Positions 11,611 to 20,582 are shown, numbered from the stretch's first letter. The stretch is DNA of 64,000 nt from Actinernus sp. WN-2022 (GCA_030867875.1 JAOWCC010000577.1:152450344-152514343), one strand, 5' to 3'. The notes: generated by a model not told the origin, from the letters alone. Made by a program: numbers and translations.

Positions 11611-11712
11611 GGCTATAAAACCAGAACATGTGTCTCTGAGTGAGTACAACCCAAAGTGTAAAACCAGAACCTGTGTCGCCGAGTCAGTACAACCCAAAGT
11701 ATAAAACCAGAA
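11611..11712 (+). promoter_or_regulatory. TATA box and repeated leader of the 183-aa gene (mirrored at 16249-16350)
   Basis: GGCTATAAAACCAG at 11611 lies about 115 bp before the ATG. It is followed by repeats of ACAACCCAAAGTGTAAAACC, each ending in an AAAACCAGAA word. The same layout is inverted in the right arm. A dedicated RNA polymerase II promoter inside the element is likely; the repeats may be binding sites. Confidence 0.55.
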
Positions 11713-11727
11713 GACTCTAACTACAAG

Positions 11728-12279
11728 ATGGCAAGGAAACCTATATCAGAAGACACTATTTGCATCGATGAAGTTGAAGTTGTCGAAAGAAACAGAGCAT
11801 TTCACAGGATATCAAGTACAATACATTTGGTGTATGCTGCACTCTGTGAAAAACCAATCTATGCCGAGAAAGAAAGACAATGTGAAACAAATCACCCAAG
11901 CCAAAGACAGCACGATTGCTTGATGTTATCCGAAGAGGAAGCGTGGAATTTGTTCTACAACAATGCAAAAGACGAAGTCAAACCAGAGAGAGTGTGGGAG
12001 ATTGTGAACGCTGTTTGCTACATGTTGAACATTGAAATTAATCGCTCATGGAACGTTTACCTATCTGAACTTTACAAGTTACCCTGGACCACAGTGTATC
12101 TCTTACATCTTCAGTTCAGTAACAACGGATCTTCTATCATTGATCAAGTGCTTGAAGTAGCGAGACGTGAAATACATCCACTGAATGACATTGAACAACA
12201 CGGCTTTGCCTCAAGATATTCTGTGTCTGTCCCAGAACATTTTTTTAGAAAAGATGAAGAGTTTATGGAGATTGATTGA
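11728..12279 (+). CDS. 183-aa protein of the palindromic element (left-arm copy)
   Basis: Complete ORF in a good start context (CAAGATGGCA), preceded by a TATA box at 11613 and followed by AATAAA at 12307-12312. I cannot assign a family. The N-terminal third contains HRISSTIHLVYAALCEKPI and CETNHPSQRQHDCLMLSEEE. The middle, WNLFYNNAKDEV to INRSWNVYLSELYKLPWTTV, looks compact and alpha-helical with conserved-looking Trp residues. There is no signal peptide or membrane segment, and the tail is acidic (RKDEEFMEID). The right-arm copy differs by at least one residue (Asp to Glu in NNAK-D/E-EV). Both copies are intact, which argues for recent duplication, conversion or selection. Convergent with the 170-aa gene. 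Confidence 0.8.
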   Translation: MARKPISEDTICIDEVEVVERNRAFHRISSTIHLVYAALCEKPIYAEKERQCETNHPSQRQHDCLMLSEEEAWNLFYNNAKDEVKPERVWEIVNAVCYMLNIEINRSWNVYLSELYKLPWTTVYLLHLQFSNNGSSIIDQVLEVARREIHPLNDIEQHGFASRYSVSVPEHFFRKDEEFMEID

Positions 12280-12306
12280 CTTTGTAATTACTTTAACTTT
12301 TAAATC

Positions 12307-12312
12307 AATAAA
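12307..12312 (+). terminator. Poly(A) signal of the 183-aa gene (mirror: 15649-15654, minus)
   Basis: AATAAA 28 bp after the stop codon; the mirrored copy in the right arm is inverted. The facing signal of the convergent gene is at 12793-12798, leaving about 480 bp between the two genes' 3' ends. Confidence 0.6.
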
Positions 12313-12792
12313 GTTCACTTGTTTAGTTGAATAGGTTTGGGCAAGTCTTTGTTATGAATAACAATACACTATTGTTTCGGTAATCTGCTCTGTAGTAACC
12401 CAACGATACTTTTTTATATCATTCACAACTCACTCGTAACGTAATTCTGAGATCAGATTATTTATAAACCTTTACAGTAAATGCACTGTGACTCATAAGA
12501 GCAACTATGCTATTGTTCTTAGGGATTAGCGACAACTGAAGGGCCTATTGTTTTGAGGAAAACACTTGTGATGCAAATTATTCTCTAAAGCTGAACTATA
12601 ATTACCATACGAATAAAAACAAACCGCGGAGTTGATAACTTTTTTATTTCTCAGTTCTTGGGTTGATACTGATGTACCGTGTTACAAGATTACACTAATT
12701 TATGTTTCATTGATTTTTTTCTTGTTGACAAATGCTGCTTACTGATTGCTTATATTAAAACGATGACAAGAGGAAGAATATTTTTAAAGACA

Positions 12793-12798
12793 TTTATT
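12793..12798 (-). terminator. Poly(A) signal of the 170-aa gene (mirror: 15163-15168, plus)
   Basis: AATAAA on the minus strand, just past the stop codon at 12812, in the context of an AT-rich tail. Identical in the right arm. Confidence 0.6.
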
Positions 12799-12811
12799 AA
12801 TAGAAATCGAC

Positions 12812-13324
12812 TTAATAAAACTCATTTCTAAAAGGTACAAATGTATTGTTCATCACAGGAACACTCTGTTCCGGAATAGTTTGTTTTTGGAATTGTTTAT
12901 TCAACAAGAATTTTCGGTGGTGAATTGCAGCCTCGGTTGCTTCTTGCCATCCATAATCTTCCATGTTCATCAAGTTTTGCTTTGTTTCCAAGATTTTTCG
13001 GAAATCAGGATCTTTTCTTAAGCTGTGAATCCATTTCATATCTTCGAACAACACTTCTCTTAGGTCTTTTCTATTGGTAGGAACCAAAGCGTTACTGGCT
13101 TTGATTTCAGCAACTTCATGACTATCCCCATCGTGTTCATACTTTTGAACCAACGCTTCCCAATCTTCCTGGTGCCGTTCTTTAGCTTCGTTTCGAATTC
13201 TTTCCCAAACATCCTCTTCTCCGTCATAACTATCACTAGTGGAGTCCGTGCTCTCCTGAGAATCAGAGCTTTGATAAGAATCTTCAGTCATTTCATCATC
13301 TGAGTTGGAAAGATTAGCAGCCAT
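12812..13324 (-). CDS. 170-aa acidic-headed protein of the palindromic element (left-arm copy)
   Basis: Complete ORF starting AACGATGGCT. Residues 1-38 are Ser/Asp/Glu-rich and probably disordered (NSDDEMTEDSYQSSDSQEST). Residues 39-150 form a charged helical domain: VWERIRNEAKERHQEDWEAL, EIKASNALVPTNRKDLREVL and EDMKWIHSLRKDPDFRKIL. I know this pattern only as an uncharacterised protein type in cnidarian genomes (memory, unverified). An acidic head on a helical domain could suggest a chromatin or nucleic-acid-associated partner, but no function is claimed. The zinc-finger ORF ends about 160 bp upstream on the same strand. A TATAAAG word lies in that gap. Confidence 0.8.
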   Translation of the reverse strand: MAANLSNSDDEMTEDSYQSSDSQESTDSTSDSYDGEEDVWERIRNEAKERHQEDWEALVQKYEHDGDSHEVAEIKASNALVPTNRKDLREVLFEDMKWIHSLRKDPDFRKILETKQNLMNMEDYGWQEATEAAIHHRKFLLNKQFQKQTIPEQSVPVMNNTFVPFRNEFY

Positions 13325-13486
13325 CGTTTATATCTTTACTCTTCAAGGATCGGGAGTATAATGTCAGACCCTTAAAAGTTTCCAACTTTATAGAAAACAA
13401 ATTGGCGTGGTCACTAAGTTTAACAAATGTCGATTAGCTAATTTAGCTAAGGTCTCTCAGTTAGACCAATATTATAAGCAGGATTC

Positions 13487-13672
13487 CTAACCAACATATT
13501 TTCCATTATCAACAACTGGATTTACATTCCTCGACAAAAACTTTCTTTTTTGAAGTTTCGCTTCTTGTAAATATGGTTTACGTTCTTGAGTTGATAACCT
13601 ATGGACTTCTGCCAAGTGGTTGGATAATTTTACAAGATACTTTGATCCACAATTAGGTACAGGGCAGTTTTT
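13487..13672 (-). CDS. Zinc-finger ORF without start codon (left-arm copy)
   Basis: A 61-codon open frame from a stop codon to the TAG at 13487. It encodes a zinc-binding motif of form C-x4-C-x10-H-x4-H (CPVPNCGSKYLVKLSNHLAE, next residues VH), then a basic tail (KLQKRKFLSR). There is no ATG in frame. An ATG about 25 bp upstream is out of frame by one base across a run of six A. The identical situation exists in the right arm, so it predates or was copied with the palindrome. Either it is an exon whose partner is spliced on, or the gene is broken. Likely nucleic-acid binding. Confidence 0.6.
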   Translation of the reverse strand, partial: KNCPVPNCGSKYLVKLSNHLAEVHRLSTQERKPYLQEAKLQKRKFLSRNVNPVVDNGKYVG

Positions 13673-13736
13673 TCAAAGTCCGATTTTCCATGTTCACTCG
13701 TTGAAAGTTAGTATCAAATAGCACAAATCTACTTGA

Positions 13737-14224
13737 TCGTCCCTTTTATCTCCTTTCATTCCTTTTGTCGCCTCTTGTCCCGTCTTTTTTCGTATTGAAA
13801 TAAAAAAAAGAGAGATTAAAAAAAGAAAAAGGCGGGACCAGAAGCGACAAAAAGGACGAAAGGGTTTACTGACAAGAGACGTGTCCACATTCGGATATAG
13901 TTATCTCCGTTCATCCTTTTCATCCCTTTTGTCGCCTCTTGTCCCGCCTTTTTCTTTTTTTAATCCCTCTTTTTTTATTTCAATACGAAAAAAGACGGGA
14001 CAAGAGGCGACAAAAGGAATGAAAGGAGATAAAAGGGATGAAAAGGATGAACGGAGATAACTATATCCGAATGTGGACACGTCTCTTGTCAGTAAACCCT
14101 TTCGTCCTTTTTGTCGCTTCTGGTCCCGCCTTTTTCTTTTTTTAATCTCTCTTTTTTTTATTTCAATACGAAAAAAGACGGGACAAGAGGCGACAAAAGG
14201 AATGAAAGGAGATAAAAGGGACGA
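13737..14224. repeat. Central nested hairpins of the palindrome
   Basis: Three copies of the same hairpin lie in a row: one in each arm (about 13751-13862 and 14099-14210) and one at the centre (stem GTCGCCTCTTGTCCCG 13931-13946 with CGGGACAAGAGGCGAC 13996-14011, loop 13947-13995). The pyrimidine-rich loop is asymmetric, so the centre copy has one orientation, the same as the right-arm copy. This is the layout expected of a hairpin end caught inside a dimer, but it could equally be a foldback hot spot. Confidence 0.8.
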
Positions 14225-14288
14225 TCAAGTAGATTTGTGCTATTTGATACTAACTTTCAACGAGTGAACATGGAAAATCGGACTTTGA

Positions 14289-14474
14289 AAAAACTGCCCT
14301 GTACCTAATTGTGGATCAAAGTATCTTGTAAAATTATCCAACCACTTGGCAGAAGTCCATAGGTTATCAACTCAAGAACGTAAACCATATTTACAAGAAG
14401 CGAAACTTCAAAAAAGAAAGTTTTTGTCGAGGAATGTAAATCCAGTTGTTGATAATGGAAAATATGTTGGTTAG
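14289..14474 (+). CDS. Zinc-finger ORF without start codon (right-arm copy)
   Basis: Exact mirror of 13487-13672. The same C-x4-C and H-x4-H residues are present, with the same missing start and the same six-A run. It lies between the arm hairpin and the 170-aa gene on one strand, so the two could share a transcript. Confidence 0.6.
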   Translation, partial: KNCPVPNCGSKYLVKLSNHLAEVHRLSTQERKPYLQEAKLQKRKFLSRNVNPVVDNGKYVG

Positions 14475-14636
14475 GAATCCTGCTTATAATATTGGTCTAA
14501 CTGAGAGACCTTAGCTAAATTAGCTAATCGACATTTGTTAAACTTAGTGACCACGCCAATTTGTTTTCTATAAAGTTGGAAACTTTTAAGGGTCTGACAT
14601 TATACTCCCGATCCTTGAAGAGTAAAGATATAAACG

Positions 14637-15149
14637 ATGGCTGCTAATCTTTCCAACTCAGATGATGAAATGACTGAAGATTCTTATCAAAGCTCTGATT
14701 CTCAGGAGAGCACGGACTCCACTAGTGATAGTTATGACGGAGAAGAAGATGTTTGGGAAAGAATTCGAAACGAAGCTAAAGAACGGCACCAGGAAGATTG
14801 GGAAGCGTTGGTTCAAAAGTATGAACACGATGGGGATAGTCATGAAGTTGCTGAAATCAAAGCCAGTAACGCTTTGGTTCCTACCAATAGAAAAGACCTA
14901 AGAGAAGTGTTGTTCGAAGATATGAAATGGATTCACAGCTTAAGAAAAGATCCTGATTTCCGAAAAATCTTGGAAACAAAGCAAAACTTGATGAACATGG
15001 AAGATTATGGATGGCAAGAAGCAACCGAGGCTGCAATTCACCACCGAAAATTCTTGTTGAATAAACAATTCCAAAAACAAACTATTCCGGAACAGAGTGT
15101 TCCTGTGATGAACAATACATTTGTACCTTTTAGAAATGAGTTTTATTAA
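14637..15149 (+). CDS. 170-aa acidic-headed protein (right-arm copy)
   Basis: Mirror copy of 12812-13324 with an identical predicted protein. At least one silent nucleotide difference exists: the antisense reading differs near codon 40. Start context AACGATGGCT, poly(A) signal AATAAA at 15163. Transcribed away from the centre and towards the convergent 183-aa gene. See the left-arm entry for the domain description. Confidence 0.8.
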   Translation: MAANLSNSDDEMTEDSYQSSDSQESTDSTSDSYDGEEDVWERIRNEAKERHQEDWEALVQKYEHDGDSHEVAEIKASNALVPTNRKDLREVLFEDMKWIHSLRKDPDFRKILETKQNLMNMEDYGWQEATEAAIHHRKFLLNKQFQKQTIPEQSVPVMNNTFVPFRNEFY

Positions 15150-15681
15150 GTCGATTTCTATTAATAAATGTCTTTAAAAATATTCTTCCTCTTGTCATCG
15201 TTTTAATATAAGCAATCAGTAAGCAGCATTTGTCAACAAGAAAAAAATCAATGAAACATAAATTAGTGTAATCTTGTAACACGGTACATCAGTATCAACC
15301 CAAGAACTGAGAAATAAAAAAGTTATCAACTCCGCGGTTTGTTTTTATTCGTATGGTAATTATAGTTCAGCTTTAGAGAATAATTTGCATCACAAGTGTT
15401 TTCCTCAAAACAATAGGCCCTTCAGTTGTCGCTAATCCCTAAGAACAATAGCAGAGTTGCTCTTATGAGTCACAGTGCATTTACTGTAAAGGTTTATAAA
15501 TAATCTGATCTCAGAATTACGTTACGAGTGAGTTGTGAATGATATAAAAAAGTATCGTTGGGTTACTACAGAGCAGATTACCGAAACAATAGTGTATTGT
15601 TATTCATAACAAAGACTTGCCCAAACCTATTCAACTAAACAAGTGAACTTTATTGATTTAAAAGTTAAAGTAATTACAAAG

Positions 15682-16233
15682 TCAATCAATCTCCATAAAC
15701 TCTTCATCTTTTCTAAAAAAATGTTCTGGGACAGACACAGAATATCTTGAGGCAAAGCCGTGTTGTTCAATGTCATTCAGTGGATGTATTTCACGTCTCG
15801 CTACTTCAAGCACTTGATCAATGATAGAAGATCCGTTGTTACTGAACTGAAGATGTAAGAGATACACTGTGGTCCAGGGTAACTTGTAAAGTTCAGATAG
15901 GTAAACGTTCCATGAGCGATTAATTTCAATGTTCAACATGTAGCAAACAGCGTTCACAATCTCCCACACTCTCTCTGGTTTGACTTCCTCTTTTGCATTG
16001 TTGTAGAACAAATTCCACGCTTCCTCTTCGGATAACATCAAGCAATCGTGCTGTCTTTGGCTTGGGTGATTTGTTTCACATTGTCTTTCTTTCTCGGCAT
16101 AGATTGGTTTTTCACAGAGTGCAGCATACACCAAATGTATTGTACTTGATATCCTGTGAAATGCTCTGTTTCTTTCGACAACTTCAACTTCATCGATGCA
16201 AATAGTGTCTTCTGATATAGGTTTCCTTGCCAT
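15682..16233 (-). CDS. 183-aa protein of the palindromic element (right-arm copy)
   Basis: Mirror of 11728-12279, complete, with Glu where the left copy has Asp in the NNAK-x-EV segment. Its promoter block (TATA and repeated leader) lies at 16249-16350, its poly(A) signal at 15649-15654. No premature stop in either copy. Confidence 0.8.
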   Translation of the reverse strand: MARKPISEDTICIDEVEVVERNRAFHRISSTIHLVYAALCEKPIYAEKERQCETNHPSQRQHDCLMLSEEEAWNLFYNNAKEEVKPERVWEIVNAVCYMLNIEINRSWNVYLSELYKLPWTTVYLLHLQFSNNGSSIIDQVLEVARREIHPLNDIEQHGFASRYSVSVPEHFFRKDEEFMEID

Positions 16234-16741
16234 CTTGTAGTTAGAGTCTTCTGGTTTTATACTTTGGGTTGTACTGACTCGGCGACACAGGTTCTGGTTT
16301 TACACTTTGGGTTGTACTCACTCAGAGACACATGTTCTGGTTTTATAGCCGCTCAAGCTTTGCCCAAACATGCCCGAATAGATCGATGACCTCATTCACA
16401 GAAATAATAGATAATCTTCTGAGTTAATGAGATTCCACTTTATTCATGAGAGCGCCTTAAAAATTAGCATTCTGAATTTATGCATACGCCCTAATTAATT
16501 TATGCATGACCTAAGACAATAGAACCGTGACGTCATTGAATTAATGAGAGCGCCCTAAAAATTAGCATAGCGCCTCAAAAATTAGCATAGCGCCTCAAAA
16601 AAACGGCTAATTCGCCTCTCTTCCCACTACTTACCGATGTCTTGTGGGGGAAATAAACCAGCGTAAACAAACAGAAAGAGGCATGTTGAAGTTGCAACAA
16701 CTGAATACTGTGAGCACGCAGTGATTTGACCAAAATAAAAA

Positions 16742-16808
16742 GTCGCGAAAAAAGTCGCGAAAAAAGTCGCGAAAAAAGTCGCGAAAAAAGTCGCGAAAAA
16801 AGTCGCGA
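16742..16808 (-). repeat. Subterminal 12-bp repeat array, right end (6 copies)
   Basis: Six tandem copies of AAAAAAGTCGCG, the inverse of the left-end array. The two extra copies account exactly for the 24-bp length difference between the outer parts of the arms. Confidence 0.8.
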
Positions 16809-16858
16809 AAAAAGTGGCAAAAAAAAAAAAGTGGCATGGCCCTTATGGGCCACCGTAC

Positions 16859-17690
16859 ATTTGAGCAATAAAATAATTTGCTAAAAACTAAAGCATTAAT
16901 GGCTGTTAGAAACGTTTTTCTGTCGAATGCATGTTTAGCACGATTTATTTGTCCCAGACGAGACATGCACGAAGATACGGTTTTAATTATGTGTTCATCA
17001 TATGATAGGTGAGGGTCAAGTATAACGCCCAGGTGTTGGGCCACTTGGTCCGGCACACTAGGTCCTTTCCTAGCAGTAGTAAACTGAAGTATTGTAGTTT
17101 AGTCACCATCTGTCTGCTACCAAATTAAACACGATAAGCTTTGTCTTGTCTGGGCAGGAAATTGTTGAAACACCAGTTACGTATATTAAGTAGGTCCTGA
17201 TTCATGTCAGTAATAGTAGTAGCTTGTTTTGTAAGTGGAAGGAAACGGTGGAGCTTTGTATCATCTAAGAACTGCATTTCTGTGGTACTGAAGGAAGATC
17301 GTTAACATATATACTGAAGAGAAGCGAACCTAGGACGCTTCCCTTGGGCACACCGCTGACCACAGGAAGGGGCTCAGACACTGCTGAGTGTATCCGTACC
17401 ACTTGTTGTCTGTCAGAGAGGTAACTGCGGAAACACTGGAGGCTAGAGCGAGAGGCGCAATTTCGATATGAGTATCTCGTGATTGATGCTATCGAAGGCC
17501 TTGCTCATATCTAGAAGCACGACAGCTGTTAATTTCTTTTGATCAATGGCGTTAAGGATCGCGTCAGTTGTTTGGATCACAGATGTCTCGGTCGAATGCC
17601 ATTTCTTATTTCCGCTTTGGTTCTTTGTTATCCTTCCCTTTGCGAGTAGATACGACGTGAATTGGTTATGGCCGACCCTTTCACAATAGA
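16859..17690 (-). pseudogene. LINE reverse transcriptase, upstream fragment
   Basis: The minus strand reads conserved RT segments in shifting frames: MSKAFDSINHEILISKLRLS, SGVPKGSVLGSLLFSIYVND (about 17290-17350), and LGVILDPHLSYDEHI to LFYCSN just before 16862. Stops and frameshifts make it dead. The frame runs up to ...YCSN at the insertion site and continues as VWAN in the fragment at 10530-11126, so both belong to one LINE copy interrupted by the palindromic element. A CR1/Jockey-like clade is plausible but unproven. Confidence 0.8.
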
Positions 17691-18302
17691 ACCGGTAGTA
17701 ACGAGTTTAGTGGTTTAGTGGTTTAGTGGTTTCGTAAAAGCAATGAGTTACATAAAAAAAAAAATTAAAACAAATCGGCTCAGTACCTAAAAAAGAAATG
17801 ATTTTTATTTACTTGCTAGGGCTCGCGCGTTTGATTTTCTGATACGCCTCAAGTCGTGCGCGCACATTTTCCATGAAGGAATCTCTGTAACCTAAAACTG
17901 TAACTTTGCTGTACAGTTACTATTCATTAGAGCCATTTATACGAGAGGAAGATAATCTGCGGCTTACCTATTAAGCCGTTAACTGACCCCTTACACGACC
18001 CTGTCCGTTCCCATCACACATAAGACGAAATTTACGCGTGCGCAGTACGGATTTTAACTGAGGTAAGCCGCAAACTGTTTTTTCAGATCGTTTATATGAG
18101 CAACTTCTCGACTACCGTAAGTCGCAGCGTTAAGACTACCTTGGATAAGCCACTTAAGTTAGTCGTGAACAGCAGTTTTTGACGGCCCATTAAAACGAAC
18201 GTTCGCGGCTTAGGTACGTCACGGCTAACTTCCTCTCGAATAAATAGTTATGCAGTTTGAATAGAGACATACGTACATAAATAACTATTTGTTGTTTTGC
18301 AG
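17691..18302 (+). other. Intron end before FReD-2
   Basis: Contains a three-copy 9-bp repeat (GTTTAGTGG, about 17703-17731) and an A-rich tract. No gene seen. It ends in the acceptor GTTGTTTTGCAG at 18302. Confidence 0.5.
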
Positions 18303-18689
18303 CTCTTGTCAAAGGAAGGACTTGCAATGAGCTGTTAAAGTACGGCATCACGACAAATGGCGAGTACATAATAAATCCAGGTTCTGGTCCAGACATTCCA
18401 GTTTATTGTGATCAGGAAAACGACGGGGGTGGTTGGGAAGTGATACAAAGAAGAGTCGACAGCAGCCTAGACTTTTACCGAACGTGGGACGAATACGCCA
18501 ACGGATTTGGTTCCTCAACGAATAATTTTTGGATTGGGAATAATAACCTTTATAGATTGACGCTTAAAACTAGGACACTTCTCGTCAAGATGGTCACCAA
18601 TACTGGCTACACTGTTTACGCGTATTACGAGAAGTTCAGAGTTTTGCAGTCGGCACTGAAATTCAAGCTCTTTGTGAGTGGATATTCTG
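18303..18689 (+). CDS. FReD-2, exon a: fibrinogen-like domain, N-terminal part
   Basis: Acceptor gttttgcag, donor TCTG|gtaagt after 18689, phase 1 to phase 1. It has RTCNELLKYGITTNGEYII, VYCDQENDGGGWEVIQRR, then DFYRTWDEYANGFGSS and NNFWIGNNNLYRLT, all FReD landmarks. It ends LFVSGYSG, where FReD domains are usually split. It starts at the first domain Cys, so the domain is complete at its N-terminal side. Confidence 0.88.
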
Positions 18690-19425
18690 GTAAGTGGTAG
18701 ATAAGATATGAGCGGACGATCTTTATGTAGATATTCAAAATTGGGTGCCACTTTTCTCACCAATATTACGCAACGAAGTCCAGCCTTCGAGGAGCTAATA
18801 AAAATACGAGAGACTCGTAAATGAAAATGCTTTGGCTTGTTTGTGTGGTGATCGGGCTCACTAGGTAAGGCGATTTCAGCGAGTTTCGATCCCTATGAAT
18901 TCTCTTGTGTATGAATCTGGAATCTGTGATATCTGATGAATCCACCGCACGATAAAGAAACACTTAGACTTCCGGATCGGATTCTTCCAGAGCCCTATTT
19001 TATTTCGTCGAGCATGCGCAGTAAGAAATAAATGGGGTCTGGGTACGAGATTGTTGCCTCGCGGAGCGATTTCCAAAAAAAGGGAGGAATAGGAGGCTAG
19101 CTCTGCTAGCAGGGAAAATTAGCTGTGACGCAGTCTCCCAAACCTATATACCTGTCAACTAATAGGTCTGTTGCAATTGTTGGTAATGGAACCATCTCTG
19201 ACTGAGAGAGGAACTATTATCAACATTAAACTGTTTCCTACTTAAACCATACATCCTTTTGTTTAACGAGATTTTTAGTTTTAACAGTTTCACCTGCTAC
19301 GAGCTACAAATATAGAATGGCTGAAGCATCTCTCGCTTTCTCGAATAAAAGGAAAAATTCGATGAAAAGCATACTGATTTCGTAGTACACACGGTTTGTT
19401 TTAAATCTTTTTTTTTTCTTTATAG

Positions 19426-19519
19426 GAACGGCTGGAGACTCATTGACATACCATAATAACATGAAGTTCTCTACGTATGATAACGGTAATGATAATGCCG
19501 GGGGAAACTGCGCTTCGAG
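19426..19519 (+). CDS. FReD-2, exon b
   Basis: A 94-bp exon with acceptor tctttatag and donor CGAG|gtaggt, phase 1 in and phase 2 out. It encodes GTAGDSLTYHNNMKFSTYDN then GNDNAGGNCAS, containing the calcium-loop region (FSTYDNGNDN, a variant of DRDND) and the first Cys of the C-terminal disulphide. Confidence 0.85.
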
Positions 19520-19995
19520 GTAGGTAACTGTAGGCATTCTTGCAACCAAACCTTTTAGTGCCAAAGTTGCAAGGGAGGGTACTAATCCCATTGTATTACT
19601 GTTTTCAAAACTAAATTTTCGCACGCACTCATTCGTAAAAAAATGCGATCGCGAGCAATAAAGAAACTTCGTCACCTGGAAATTGTCTTACGGTGTGACG
19701 TCATTTTCGGGTTTGCACAGGCTAATGAAAACATGATCAGCCAATCAGAATGCGCGTACTATCTAAATTATTTTTAAAATTGCAATATTGTTCGTTTTCC
19801 GGGTATGTGTTACTTTAATTAATATATCATTATTGAGTTTACTACTACTGTCACATACTATTTCTATTACTATACTATATCTGAATCTGCATACTTGTTT
19901 CTAACACTTGTACAGTGCAAAATTCTTAAACTGTACCAATTGATGATTTATATATCAGTTCATCAAACCCTAATAGAAAGAAAATGATTGTATAG

Positions 19996-20144
19996 GTACA
20001 GGGCTGCATGGTGGTACAACGCCTGTCATCATTCAAACCTCAATGGTCGATACAACGATAACGCTTATGATGCATCATACGTCTACTGGAAGACGCTGAA
20101 CGCTCCTATCAAATACGTTGAAATGAAGATTAAAACATTTTCAG
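19996..20144 (+). CDS. FReD-2, exon c: C-terminal part
   Basis: Acceptor ttgtatag, donor TCAG|gtaccc, phase 2 in and phase 1 out. It encodes RYRAAWWYNACHHSNLNGRY and ends YVEMKIKTFSG. The WWYNAC and NLNGRY motifs complete the FReD fold. The chain continues past the usual FReD end, so the domain is internal to a larger protein. Confidence 0.87.
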
Positions 20145-20546
20145 GTACCCTTATACATCTATCATTTTAAAGGGTCGAAAAACAGCTATGTAAACCGCCA
20201 CATGACAAACATAAACTAATCAGATAAGTTACTCAGAACTATATAGTATGCTTTCCAGGTATATGCTGGAGAAAATGTTGATGAAAGATGGTAAAGATTC
20301 GAGTGGATCAAAATAATACCGTTTTCAAGAGAAGTTTAGAGCAAATTGAAATCGGTTCACAATAACCCGAAATCAAGTTTTATAATTTCCTTTTCTCGGT
20401 AGCACTTTAATATTTGCCGTTCTCTATGGGAAATGCTTGACAAACACATCAGGATATTCACATAGTATTGCTGTTCTATCCCAGATTGTCGGTTATGTTT
20501 ATAGTTTTGTTTTAAAGAAACTTGAAGGTTCAATACGATTGACATA

Positions 20547-20582
20547 CATTTGATTTATTATTATTATTATTATTATTATTAT
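20547..20582 (+). repeat. (ATT)n microsatellite
   Basis: About eleven ATT units. Confidence 0.8.

Larger units (their letters stand above)
11127..13930 (+). repeat. Left arm of the giant palindrome
   Basis: 2,804 bp, almost identical to the inverse of 14031-16858. Differences seen: four versus six copies of the 12-bp subterminal repeat (24 bp), an Asp/Glu codon change in the 183-aa gene, and single-base changes such as that near 12508 versus 15454. Near the end it has two direct copies of GAGGCGCTATGCTAATTTTT (11365-11404) and a GGGCGCTCTCATTAA block. Confidence 0.9.
11127..16858. mobile_element. Giant palindromic mobile element (5.7 kb), family unknown
   Basis: Nearly the whole 5,732 bp is one inverted repeat. 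Paired features sum to the same coordinate (27961): ORF 11728-12279 mirrors 15682-16233, and 12812-13324 mirrors 14637-15149. The ends are GTACGGTGGCCCATAAGG and its inverse, flanked by a 4-bp duplication ATTT (11123-11126 and 16859-16862). Removing the element plus one ATTT restores a continuous LINE coding frame, so it is a genuine insertion. Each arm carries a 183-codon gene, a convergent 170-codon gene and a zinc-finger ORF. No transposase, integrase, polymerase or Rep domain is recognised. It could be a non-autonomous transposon, a foldback element with cargo, or an integrated head-to-head dimer of a hairpin-ended linear replicon. Confidence 0.88.
14031..16858 (-). repeat. Right arm of the giant palindrome
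   Basis: 2,828 bp. Strict pairing with the left arm stops at 13930/14031, where the left arm lacks 19 bp that the right arm has. Low divergence implies recent duplication or gene conversion. The arm order, outside to inside, is end, 12-bp repeats, 183-aa gene, 170-aa gene, zinc-finger ORF, arm hairpin. Confidence 0.9.

Noticed and set aside
14073..14267. 64-codon frame in the arm hairpin (and mirror 13694-13888)
   Set aside because: Lies across the hairpin stem and loop; its length follows from repeat composition, and no upstream promoter pattern is seen.
14284..14297. Canonical -1 frameshift heptamer A-AAA-AAC before the zinc-finger ORF
   Set aside because: The heptamer codons lie in the zinc-finger frame, not in the frame of the upstream ATG, so the standard -1 mechanism would not connect them.
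11127..16858. Assembly artefact as explanation of the palindrome
   Set aside because: The arms differ by several substitutions and indels, and both ends have a clean 4-bp target duplication inside a restored LINE frame.
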